IMG/VR virus record: IMGVR_UViG_3300009481_000062
Coordinates: 1 to 29,968 of that record
DNA from: a virus
Length of the DNA stretch: 29,968 nucleotides
Reading direction: 5' to 3' (one strand)
In this document: positions 6,114 to 11,950 of the stretch, one piece after another
How positions within the stretch are numbered: position 1 is the stretch's first letter
Layout of the letters: each line of letters opens with the position of its first letter
The notes under the pieces: generated by a model
What the model was told of the DNA's origin: nothing
Seen by the model: only the letters and a program-made list of their open reading frames with translations
The model's database searches: none
Position numbers and translations under genes: made by a program

Positions 6114-6898
6114 TGGCACAACAACTACAATTTGTATTTAAACCGAGGGACGCAACTCCCGAAGAAGCAAAAGAATGGCAGGAGAAAGAATTGAACTGGT
6201 GGGCAGAAAGACAACTATTAGCAGTAGCACTAGCATCTATAATACAGTTTAGTGCATTAGCATTTATGCTGAGTACATTCTTAATAATATCGCAGTTTGC
6301 AGAAGCAGACGACAATCACGTACACATCGACCAAGTTAATAATGGTGATGACACAAGTTTAACAGTAACACAGAAAGGATATGGCAATGAAGTAGAGTTT
6401 TCATTTGACCATCAAAGTAACACTTTTAATTTACAACAATATGGTTCTAACAATAAAATATCTTGGGTTCCTTACTGGGGCTCAGGCTATAGTTGGGGCG
6501 GAGATATAGACGGTGTATCTAATACTTTAAATATAGAACAACACGATGGGGCAACCTGGGGTGGACATGTTTGGGGCAACTCTAATCAAGTAGATGTATA
6601 TCAAAATGGTACTCATACACATTACTTAGATATACATTCAGACTATGTAGACCATGATGTACTACAAGAGGGTGGTGGAAGTCACTACACACACATCTGG
6701 TACTATGGAACAGCAGATGGCTCTAATACAAATGTACAGCAAAAAGGTAATGGTAATCATAATGCAAGTATTACTTTACAAGGAAGCCACCCAACAACTT
6801 TAAATTTATTACAGGACAGTGCAATTAGCAAATCATATACTCTAACACAGACTTGTGTTACAGTAGGCGGGTGTAACGTTACAGTTACCCAACAATAG
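6113..6898 (+). CDS. Histidine-rich curlin-like repeat protein (261 aa)
   Basis: A charged N terminus of about 34 residues is followed by a long hydrophobic segment (35-62) ending FAEA-DD. This is either an unusually long signal peptide or a membrane anchor. The rest has curlin-type repeats: HIDQ, VTQKGYGN, LQQYGSNN, NTLNIEQ, GNSNQVDVYQ, NVQQKGNGNHN, NLLQ and a final VTVTQQ. A tryptophan/glycine-rich stretch lies at 117-155. Thirteen histidines fall in clusters (HVH at 69-71, HTH at 168-170, HSDYVDHD, SHYTH), which suggests metal binding. Cys248 and Cys254 near the end mirror the Cys loops of the first curlin-like protein. Likely a second fibre or nucleator (CsgB-like) subunit. Confidence 0.68.
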   Translation: MAQQLQFVFKPRDATPEEAKEWQEKELNWWAERQLLAVALASIIQFSALAFMLSTFLIISQFAEADDNHVHIDQVNNGDDTSLTVTQKGYGNEVEFSFDHQSNTFNLQQYGSNNKISWVPYWGSGYSWGGDIDGVSNTLNIEQHDGATWGGHVWGNSNQVDVYQNGTHTHYLDIHSDYVDHDVLQEGGGSHYTHIWYYGTADGSNTNVQQKGNGNHNASITLQGSHPTTLNLLQDSAISKSYTLTQTCVTVGGCNVTVTQQ

Positions 6899-6909
6899 GA
6901 GGTGGTCGT

Positions 6910-7053
6910 ATGCCGTATCATAGAGGTAAAAAGAAAAAGAAAAATGGTAAAAAGAAAAAGGGTGGAATGAAGAAGAGAAAAGGTCTCACAGCCGCTCAGA
7001 AGAAATTACCAAAGAAACTTCAGCAAGCAATACTGAGGAGACAAAGAGGTTAA
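6910..7053 (+). CDS. Very basic small protein (47 aa)
   Basis: Begins MPYHRGKKKKKNG after an excellent ribosome-binding site (AGGAGGTGG, 6898-6906). It is extremely Lys-rich in the first half. A helix resembling LTAAQKKLPKKLQQAILRR closes it, a wording I associate with small uncharacterised marine-phage proteins. No membrane segment. Probable roles are nucleic-acid binding or a minor virion component; neither is shown by sequence. It is the first of seven tiny genes between the curli-type cluster and the cyclase. Confidence 0.7.
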   Translation: MPYHRGKKKKKNGKKKKGGMKKRKGLTAAQKKLPKKLQQAILRRQRG

Positions 7054-7056
7054 ACA

Positions 7057-7254
7057 ATGCCAAGACATAGTAGAAGACGAACAACTAGAAGGAAAAAGTC
7101 TAGTAAAAAACGTAATATCCCTACTAATTCCGCTTTGTATTCTAGGGTCAAGGCAGCAGCAAAAAGAAAGTTTGCTGTCTACCCTAGTGCCTATGCTAAC
7201 GCGTGGTTAGTTAGAGAATACAAAAAGCGAGGTGGGAGGTATCGTCGTGGTTAG
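7057..7254 (+). CDS. Basic small protein with YPSAYANAW motif (65 aa)
   Basis: Arg/Lys-rich N terminus (RRRTTRRKK), then a compact conserved-looking domain: ALYSRVKAAAKRKFAVYPSAYANAWLVREYKKRGG. I recognise this second half as a recurrent small family in marine phages and large DNA viruses, of unknown function. It follows the previous gene by three bases and its end overlaps a GTG-started gene. The charge suggests binding to DNA or RNA. Confidence 0.75.
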   Translation: MPRHSRRRTTRRKKSSKKRNIPTNSALYSRVKAAAKRKFAVYPSAYANAWLVREYKKRGGRYRRG

Positions 7255-7363
7255 AAAAAGAAAAAGAAAAAAGGCACCAAAAGGTTATCACTATATGCCT
7301 AACGGTAAACTTATGAAAAACTCTGCTCATAAAAAGAGAAAGAAAAAGAAAGGGAGAAAATAA
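7247..7363 (+). CDS. Very basic mini-protein (38 aa, GTG start)
   Basis: Starts at GTG 7247 behind GGGAGGT. The product begins MVRKRKRKKAPKGYH and contains YMPNGKLMKNSAHKK, then a Lys/Arg tail. The MPNGKLM motif resembles short phage proteins I have seen near head genes, without assigned function. It overlaps the genes on both sides (8 bases before, one after), so it reads as a real operon member in spite of its size. Confidence 0.6.
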   Translation: MVRKRKRKKAPKGYHYMPNGKLMKNSAHKKRKKKKGRK

Positions 7364-7488
7364 TGGATTTAACAGGATTATGGAATGACTTAAGTTATGT
7401 TGATGGTCTAATATTTTCACTTTATATAGGTGTTATGTATTGGTGTAAGCAGTGGATAGATGACTACTGGTGGAGGAAGAAAGACTGA
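7363..7488 (+). CDS. Small hydrophobic protein (41 aa)
   Basis: MDLTGLWNDLSYVDG, then a hydrophobic stretch (about residues 16-28, LIFSLYIGVMYWC) and a Trp-rich charged end. ATG and stop overlap both neighbours (TAATG and TGATG). It is the only non-basic member of this run. A single-span membrane peptide is plausible. No family is recognised. Confidence 0.55.
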   Translation: MDLTGLWNDLSYVDGLIFSLYIGVMYWCKQWIDDYWWRKKD

Positions 7489-7799
7489 TGGCCAGACATA
7501 AAAGAATATCAGGGGCTCGTCCAGGTGGTTTAACTAAATGGTTTAACGAAAAGTGGGTAGACATATCTAGACCTAAGAAAGGTGGTGGATTTGCTACTTG
7601 CGGAAGAAGAAAAGCAGGAAAGGGTGGTTATCCTAAATGCGTGCCACTAAGTAAAGCCAGAAGCATGACTGCTGCTCAAAGAAAAAGTGCAGTCAGAAGA
7701 AAGAGAGCAAAGAAACAAGGAGTTGGTGGCAAACCAACTAATGTCAGAACTTTCGCTAGAAAAAGAAAGACAACTCGTAGAACCCGTAGAAGGAGATAA
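7488..7799 (+). CDS. Basic protein with KWFNEKWVDISRP and paired-cysteine motif (103 aa)
   Basis: The ATG at 7488 is preferred over the upstream GTG at 7470 because it abuts the previous stop and has GGAGG about 11 bases upstream. The middle reads KWVDISRPKKGGGFATCGRR and GGYPKCVPLSKA, with two Cys flanking a Lys/Gly loop, then MTAAQRKSAVRRKR and an Arg-rich tail (TTRRTRRRR). This layout is a recurring small family in marine phages and some large viruses; I believe it lies in a Pfam domain of unknown function (possibly DUF5872). DNA or RNA binding is likely from charge alone. Confidence 0.75.
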   Translation: MARHKRISGARPGGLTKWFNEKWVDISRPKKGGGFATCGRRKAGKGGYPKCVPLSKARSMTAAQRKSAVRRKRAKKQGVGGKPTNVRTFARKRKTTRRTRRRR

Positions 7800-7801
7800 T
7801 C

Positions 7802-7960
7802 ATGCCAGTTAGAAAAGTAAAAGGTGGTTATCGATGGGGTAAGTCTGGAAAGACCTACAAGACTAAAAAGGCAGCAGAGCGCCAAGGTAGAGCAATCTAC
7901 GCATCAGGATATAGAAATGGCAAGAAAAAAAGATCCAAGACTAAAAAGAGCAGGCGTTAG
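7802..7960 (+). CDS. Small basic GGYRWGKSGK family protein (52 aa)
   Basis: MPVRKVKGGYRWGKSGKTY, then KAAERQGRAIYASGYRNG and a basic tail. This wording is a widespread short phage protein whose role is unknown to me. It begins three bases after the preceding stop and overlaps the next gene by 44 bases in another frame. The heavy overlap of two basic proteins in different frames favours strong selection for compactness. Confidence 0.72.
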   Translation: MPVRKVKGGYRWGKSGKTYKTKKAAERQGRAIYASGYRNGKKKRSKTKKSRR

Positions 7961-8207
7961 AGGGTTTAATAAACCAAAAAGAACACCTGGTCATCGAACC
8001 AAATCACACATTGTTGTTGCGAAGGTTGGTAACAAAGTAAAGACCATTAGATTTGGACAACAAGGTGCAAAAACTGCTGGTAAACCAAAGAAAGGTGAGT
8101 CAGCAAGAATGAAAGCAAAAAGAAAATCTTTCAAAGCAAGACATAGAAGAAATATTGCTAAAGGCAAAATGTCAGCAGCATACTGGGCAAATAAAGTTAA
8201 GTGGTAG
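7917..8207 (+). CDS. Basic phage protein, PKRTPGHRTKSHIVVAK family (96 aa)
   Basis: The ATG at 7917 is preferred to one at 7824 because the product from 7917 (MARKKDPRLKRAG) fits a known small family. Features are PKRTPGHRTKSHIVVAK, TIRFGQQGAKT and a C terminus with SFKARHRRNIAKGKMSAAYWANKVKW. I know this arrangement from marine phages and some large DNA viruses, without function (possibly DUF6321). The end overlaps the GTG start of the cyclase gene. Confidence 0.75.
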   Translation: MARKKDPRLKRAGVRGFNKPKRTPGHRTKSHIVVAKVGNKVKTIRFGQQGAKTAGKPKKGESARMKAKRKSFKARHRRNIAKGKMSAAYWANKVKW

Positions 8208-9994
8208 GAAGATTATTTACTTTATTTGTAGGATTATCCATGCTAGCATTATTAGCATGGAATCCATACCCACTAAAAGTTTTAGAATTAAAAACATTCG
8301 ACTGGTTAATTATGAATACAGAACCAGTACAAAACGAGAATATCCTGCTTGTAGATTTAGATGAAGAACTAATCGAAGCATACGGAGGATATCCACTTCC
8401 AAGAACTTTCTTTTCTTCAGCAATAAAGAAAGTAGAGGGTGTTCCAGGCATAACAGTACTTATGCCAGACCCAGACCTAAGAAATCCAGACAACGATACT
8501 GAACTAGCAATGACTATGACTTATAAACCAACAGTCTTGGCTTCAGCAGTAACAAATCAATCAGATAAAATATCAGCCTTTGTAGGCACAGCACAATTAG
8601 GAGAGGACCCATTACCATGGCTATATCAATACCCAGGAATTTTACGTACAGAGTCTATGCTGGCAACAAGCGCAAAGGGACTCGGAATAGTAACCGCTAC
8701 GCCGGAAATAGACGGGGTTACTCGTCGTATGCCCCTAGTCGTAAACGTACAGTCAAGACTCTACCCAAACTTCGCACTAGAACTCTTAAGACTAGGCGTA
8801 GGAGACCCGTCGTACCAAATAAAAACAGAAGAACAGGGTATAGTCTGGGTTAGAATACCCAACTATCCGAATATCAATACTGACCAGAACGGGAGAGTTT
8901 TCCTCAACTGGAACACCAAGTTTTACAGACAAACTGCTGCAGAGTTTATGAAGGAACCGATACCGGCTCCTTTTGTAATATTTGGTGTTACGGCGGAGGG
9001 AATCAGTAATCCTGTACCAACTCCATCAGGCCCCAAGTATCCACACGAACTACAAGCAAATGCACTTCACAACTTTATAGAAGGAACAGCCCCATCTATA
9101 CCTCAATGGGCTCCGAGCGCAGAACTAGCAGTAGGAGCATTAGTACTAATTATTTTAGCACTTACTAGTGGTATCATCTGGTTGAGTGCTCCGATACTTT
9201 TACTAACTGTGGGAGGTTTATCTTATGGTACCTGGTATGCTTACGAATCTTCTTACTTGCTAGACGTCAGCGGAATCGTAGTCATCTCGATTTTGTTTTG
9301 GAGTATTGTAACTTTCCGTAATTTCATTACGCAATATTTGTTGAGATTACAGATCAAACAACAATTTGGAACGTATGTTAGTCCCGCCTTGGTTGAAAAA
9401 TTACAAAATAACCCAAAATTACTGGAACTGGGTGGCGTTACGAAACAACTAACTTTCCTTTTTTCGGATATCCGAGGATTTACCCCGATTTCTGAAAAAT
9501 ACCAAAAGAACCCACAAGGACTTACTACTCTGATTAATCGTTTTCTTGACAATCAGACTGAGATTATACTCAAACACGGGGGTACAATAGATAAATACAT
9601 GGGAGACTGCATCATGGCATTTTGGGGTGCGCCACTCCCTGACGAGAATCATATACAAAATGCGACTAACGCTGCTATTGAAATGAGAATAGCATTAGGA
9701 GAATTAAATGAAAGACTCAGAGAAGAAGGCCTGGATCAGATTAATACAGGAGCGGGAATCAACACGGGGGACTGTGTCGTTGGAAACTTTGGCAGCAGCA
9801 CTCGCTTTGATTACAGTGTGCTTGGTGATAGCGTCAATCTCGCTGCTAGGTTAGAATCTAGTTGTAAAGAGTATGATGCTGACTTGATAATTTCCGAGTA
9901 CAGTTTGATAGAAGGTTATGACTACGAATTCCTTGACGAAGTAACTGTCAAAGGTAAGTCTGAACCTGTTAAAATCTATACCATACGAAAATAG
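8201..9994 (+). CDS. CHASE2-domain class III adenylate/guanylate cyclase
   Basis: The product (597 aa) is a membrane sensor cyclase. Order: N-terminal span (4-20), CHASE2 extracytoplasmic sensor (about 25-300), three spans (about 308-330, 331-347, 356-378), then a class III cyclase domain (415-595). Catalytic residues are present: metal-binding Asp423 (FSDIRGF) and Asp469 (DKYMGD), Lys465 and Asp537 for purine choice (fits ATP), and transition-state Asn546 and Arg550 (DSVNLAAR). It should therefore make cAMP. The GTG start keeps the whole first span. An ATG at 8240 has a better ribosome-binding site (AGGA) but would cut that span. A complete sensor cyclase is rare cargo for a phage. Promoter P2 begins just past its stop. 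Confidence 0.93.
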   Translation: MVGRLFTLFVGLSMLALLAWNPYPLKVLELKTFDWLIMNTEPVQNENILLVDLDEELIEAYGGYPLPRTFFSSAIKKVEGVPGITVLMPDPDLRNPDNDTELAMTMTYKPTVLASAVTNQSDKISAFVGTAQLGEDPLPWLYQYPGILRTESMLATSAKGLGIVTATPEIDGVTRRMPLVVNVQSRLYPNFALELLRLGVGDPSYQIKTEEQGIVWVRIPNYPNINTDQNGRVFLNWNTKFYRQTAAEFMKEPIPAPFVIFGVTAEGISNPVPTPSGPKYPHELQANALHNFIEGTAPSIPQWAPSAELAVGALVLIILALTSGIIWLSAPILLLTVGGLSYGTWYAYESSYLLDVSGIVVISILFWSIVTFRNFITQYLLRLQIKQQFGTYVSPALVEKLQNNPKLLELGGVTKQLTFLFSDIRGFTPISEKYQKNPQGLTTLINRFLDNQTEIILKHGGTIDKYMGDCIMAFWGAPLPDENHIQNATNAAIEMRIALGELNERLREEGLDQINTGAGINTGDCVVGNFGSSTRFDYSVLGDSVNLAARLESSCKEYDADLIISEYSLIEGYDYEFLDEVTVKGKSEPVKIYTIRK

Positions 9995-9997
9995 TAC

Positions 9998-10026
9998 TTG
10001 ACATCGAGTTGACTTTTTGATATAAT
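9998..10026 (+). promoter_or_regulatory. Sigma70 promoter P2, perfect consensus with extended -10
   Basis: TTGACA (9998-10003), a 17-base spacer and TATAAT (10021-10026), with TG one base before the -10. Both hexamers are exact. Transcription should start near 10033, giving a 40-base leader with a GAGGG ribosome-binding site before the gene at 10073. The sequence closely resembles P1 and P3 well beyond the hexamers. Confidence 0.85.
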
Positions 10027-10072
10027 TTAACAAATTGATACTTTTTTATAAAGTAAGAAAAGAGGGAAAACA

Positions 10073-10270
10073 ATGATGGAAGCCGAAGATGTCGCTTTAG
10101 AACTAGCGAAACATGAAGCCGTCTGTGCGGAGAGATGGAAAACTGCATTTAACCGTTTTGACAGCATCGATACCGCAGTGAACAGAATAGAAACTATATT
10201 AATATCAGCCGCTGGGGCTTTAATCGTCGGCGGAGCAGGCCTTATCATTACGATGTGGCACATTACCTAG
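10073..10270 (+). CDS. Small tail-anchored membrane protein (65 aa)
   Basis: A soluble helical part (EAEDVALELAKHEAVCAERWKTAFNRFDSIDTAV in pieces) is followed by a C-terminal membrane span (about residues 42-62, LISAAGALIVGGAGLIITMW). Such small C-terminally anchored proteins (XhlA-like plan) are common in phage lysis modules. The start could be the ATG at 10073 or 10076; GAGGG lies 6 or 9 bases upstream. It is the first gene after P2. The lysis role is inferred from shape only. Confidence 0.6.
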   Translation: MMEAEDVALELAKHEAVCAERWKTAFNRFDSIDTAVNRIETILISAAGALIVGGAGLIITMWHIT

Positions 10271-10278
10271 GAGAAACT

Positions 10279-10455
10279 ATGGAACAGGAATATCAGAAAA
10301 AAGATATGAAAGAATCACCAAAAACTAAAGCATGGCCACCAGCAGGGTGGGAACTATATGTTAAGCGTGGTGTTTGGTGTGTAAGAGACCCAAAGGGTCG
10401 TTTACATAAATTTGCAACAGAACAAGAAGCAAAGGTACTAATAAATGGCAAATAA
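10279..10455 (+). CDS. Small protein with WELYVKRGVWCVRDPKGRLHKF (58 aa)
   Basis: The ATG at 10279 follows AGGAGA by four bases and is preferred to an ATG at 10255 inside the previous gene. The product has a Lys-rich start and a compact region PPAGWELYVKRGVWCVRD and KGRLHKFATEQEAKVL that could form a small beta-rich fold. I do not recognise the family. It overlaps the next gene by 11 bases. Confidence 0.6.
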   Translation: MEQEYQKKDMKESPKTKAWPPAGWELYVKRGVWCVRDPKGRLHKFATEQEAKVLINGK

Positions 10456-10612
10456 AAAGACAAAGAGCACTTCAATGGAATCAGCACTGCAAAAAGCAGT
10501 TGAAGAACAAGAAAATTCAGAAACTTCTACTAGAATCAAAAGATTACTAGCAAGAAAAAAGAATCTACAGCGCAGAAAAAGAGCAAAACTACCACCATCA
10601 CTTAGAAAGTGA
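10445..10612 (+). CDS. Small basic helical protein (55 aa)
   Basis: MANKKTKSTSMESALQKAVEEQ, then a basic helix IKRLLARKKNLQRRKRAKLPPSLRK. No known family. The ATG lies inside the end of the preceding gene, and the stop TGA overlaps the GTG of the next gene, so it sits within a compact operon. Nucleic-acid binding or a scaffold-like role is possible from charge. Confidence 0.55.
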   Translation: MANKKTKSTSMESALQKAVEEQENSETSTRIKRLLARKKNLQRRKRAKLPPSLRK

Positions 10613-10758
10613 AGAAAAGCCATCAAGAGCGATTAAAAATCTGCGAAAAATGTCCTAAATATGATAAATTTTGGAAAACTTGTAGAGTTTGTATGTGCTT
10701 TATGCCGTTAAAGACTAAATTAAGGTGGACAGAGTGTCCCGAGGGAAAATGGAAATAA
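10609..10758 (+). CDS. Mini zinc-ribbon-like protein (49 aa, GTG start)
   Basis: GTG at 10609 overlaps the previous stop. The product reads QERLKICEKCPKYD, then TCRVCMCFMPLKTKL and TECPEGKW. Cys12 and Cys15, then Cys25, Cys28 and Cys30, then Cys43 give a C-x2-C...C-x2-C-x-C...C pattern ending in CPEGKW. I recognise this as a recurrent short phage family ending in CP-x-GKW, presumably zinc-binding, with unknown role. Confidence 0.7.
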   Translation: MKKSHQERLKICEKCPKYDKFWKTCRVCMCFMPLKTKLRWTECPEGKWK

Positions 10759-10760
10759 AT

Positions 10761-10904
10761 ATGTTTAAAAAGTTATGGAATATCGTTACTGGAGCCGACG
10801 CAAATGCTGATGGTAAAGTTGATATTAAAGACGCATTTATAAAAGCGGAGAGAAAAGTCAAGCGTAAAGGCAATGACAAAAAATATGCTCCGAAGGAAGA
10901 CTAA
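10761..10904 (+). CDS. Mini-protein with one EF-hand/dockerin-like loop (47 aa)
   Basis: MFKKLWNIVTGADANADGKVDIKDAFIKAERK carries one calcium-loop pattern, D-A-N-A-D-G-K-V-D-I-K-D (residues 12-23). Acidic or Asn ligands sit at loop positions 1, 3, 5, 9 and 12, and Gly sits at position 6. Position 12 is Asp, as in dockerins. An ATG at 10749 in the same frame would add four residues; neither start has a clear ribosome-binding site. A calcium-binding virion or assembly factor is a reasonable guess. Confidence 0.6.
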   Translation: MFKKLWNIVTGADANADGKVDIKDAFIKAERKVKRKGNDKKYAPKED

Positions 10905-10921
10905 GATAGGGGGTAATTACT

Positions 10922-11113
10922 ATGTTAGATTTTGTACTAGGGATTTTTAAATTTTTACAAGCAATCCCGATTATAATAACTGTGTGTTCGGCTGTCGTTA
11001 TGATGACGCCAACACCTGTCGATGACAAATTATGGGCAAAAGTTTACAAATGGATAGACAGATTTGCACTAAACATCGGAAAAGCAAAAGACAAAAACCC
11101 ATTATTGGATTAA
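10922..11113 (+). CDS. Small membrane protein with TPTPVDD motif (63 aa)
   Basis: One hydrophobic segment (about residues 2-28, ending VCSAVVMM) is followed by TPTPVDDKLWAKVYKWIDRFALNIGKAKDK. This plan, a span then a TPTP-x-DD motif then an amphipathic helix ending NIGKAK, is a short family I associate with marine phages. Sometimes it lies near lysis genes, but no function is established to my knowledge. The ribosome-binding site is the GGGGG run about 8 bases upstream. A strong hairpin follows the stop. Confidence 0.68.
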   Translation: MLDFVLGIFKFLQAIPIIITVCSAVVMMTPTPVDDKLWAKVYKWIDRFALNIGKAKDKNPLLD

Positions 11114-11124
11114 GTCTAAGCAGT

Positions 11125-11153
11125 CTTACTAAGGGCTATACGCCCTTGGTAGG
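11125..11153 (+). terminator. Strong RNA hairpin without T-run (possible processing or attenuation site)
   Basis: CTTACTAAGGGC (11125-11136) pairs with GCCCTTGGTAGG (11142-11153) across a five-base loop, giving 12 pairs with two G-T wobbles. The core AAGGGC/GCCCTT is perfect. No T-run follows, so it is not a textbook Rho-independent terminator. It could stabilise mRNA ends or partly stop transcription between the genes at 10922 and 11174. Confidence 0.55.
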
Positions 11154-11173
11154 AGTTGAATAGGAGAAATACT

Positions 11174-11344
11174 ATGGCGTATCTAACATCACAAGCGATT
11201 GGAAAGTTAGAACACAAAGTTGGATTAAATCTAAAACTCCGATTAATAAAAGAGGACATTGATAAAGTAATTAATGTTCAAAGGCTACGATTAGATGATA
11301 TGATTAAAGCCAAAGAGACGGCGCTAAGCCACAAGAGGAAATAA
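11174..11344 (+). CDS. Small helical protein (56 aa)
   Basis: The ATG at 11174 follows AGGAGA by six bases and is preferred to a TTG at 11156. The product, MAYLTSQAIGKLEHKVGLNLKL and on, is charged and helical throughout with no Cys, membrane segment or known motif. It has its own good ribosome-binding site after the hairpin at 11125-11153, so it may be translated from a separately processed mRNA. Function unknown. Confidence 0.6.
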   Translation: MAYLTSQAIGKLEHKVGLNLKLRLIKEDIDKVINVQRLRLDDMIKAKETALSHKRK

Positions 11345-11345
11345 C

Positions 11346-11633
11346 ATGGCACGACAAGGTGGATTTTTAAGCGGACCGACTGGTGTACATAATACCCAGA
11401 AGATTCGTAAACATGTACTCAAAAGAGGAGTAACAAGAGATATGAACAGCGCTGCTGGTACTGTTGTAAATTCAAAAAACCCAGGTTCTTTTGAATATGC
11501 AAGATATAGTACTGGTGCTAAAGCAGTTGGACCAAGATTCAGTAAAACAGCCAACCCAAAACGACCAAGTTTTAGGGGTGGTAGGACTTCAGTTGGAAGA
11601 ATCATGAGTAAGTCCAGAAGGCGTAGAAGATAG
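11346..11633 (+). CDS. Basic Gly/Ser/Arg-rich protein (95 aa)
   Basis: MARQGGFLSGPTGVHNTQKIRKHVLKRGVTR, then a Gly/Ser-rich low-complexity middle and a final SKSRRRRR. It begins one base after the preceding stop. It has no membrane segment or recognised domain. The composition suggests a disordered nucleic-acid-binding or capsid-interior protein. It belongs in style with the basic proteins at 6910-8207. Confidence 0.6.
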   Translation: MARQGGFLSGPTGVHNTQKIRKHVLKRGVTRDMNSAAGTVVNSKNPGSFEYARYSTGAKAVGPRFSKTANPKRPSFRGGRTSVGRIMSKSRRRRR

Positions 11634-11659
11634 AGATATTTAGTCAGTTTCATAAACTG

Positions 11660-11740
11660 ATGAAAAGCGGTAGACTCCATAAAGTTATAAAAGCAACTGG
11701 AGTTGCCAAAAAGAAAAAGTCCAAAAAACAGAGGAAGTAA
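11660..11740 (+). CDS. Possible basic mini-protein (26 aa)
   Basis: MKSGRLHKVIKATGVAKKKKSKKQRK, ending directly at the next gene's ATG. There is no clear ribosome-binding site, and the frame is open a little further upstream (FSQFHKL) without a standard start codon. It fits the basic-peptide style of this block and otherwise fills a 107-base gap, but a chance frame is possible. Confidence 0.4.
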   Translation: MKSGRLHKVIKATGVAKKKKSKKQRK

Positions 11741-11950
11741 ATGCAACGAGCAGAAATTAACAAATCAGAAATTTTCTTAGAAGAGGTGGCACTTGATGCC
11801 GTTCATCTTATCGAAGCAAACCCTAATAAGGAAGACAATCCTGAGTTACATAGACTATTTATGGCATATATGTACTTGTATACATTAGCACTTGATAAAG
11901 GTCTAGTAAGAGAATTAAATAACACCATACACAACATTAAGATTCACTAA
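11741..11950 (+). CDS. Small acidic helical protein upstream of terL (69 aa)
   Basis: MQRAEINKSEIFLEEVALDAVHLIEAN, then a segment of aromatic and leucine helices. The stop overlaps the terL start (TAATG), implying coupled translation. GAGGAAG 3-9 bases upstream is the likely ribosome-binding site. A small helical protein directly before terL could be a packaging accessory. It is too short for a usual small terminase, and a better candidate lies at 454. Confidence 0.6.
   Translation: MQRAEINKSEIFLEEVALDAVHLIEANPNKEDNPELHRLFMAYMYLYTLALDKGLVRELNNTIHNIKIH

Noticed and set aside
7470-7487. Upstream GTG start for the basic protein at 7488
   Set aside because: It lies inside the previous gene, and the ATG at 7488 fits the stop-start overlap pattern and a GGAGG site.
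8617-8853. Arg-rich frame of 78 residues inside the cyclase gene
   Set aside because: Looks like the neighbouring basic proteins, but it lies wholly inside the CHASE2 coding region in another frame and has no ribosome-binding site.
11324-11746. 140-residue hydrophobic minus-strand frame
   Set aside because: It is the complement of a basic gene (11346-11633); hydrophobic shadows of Lys/Arg-rich genes are expected.
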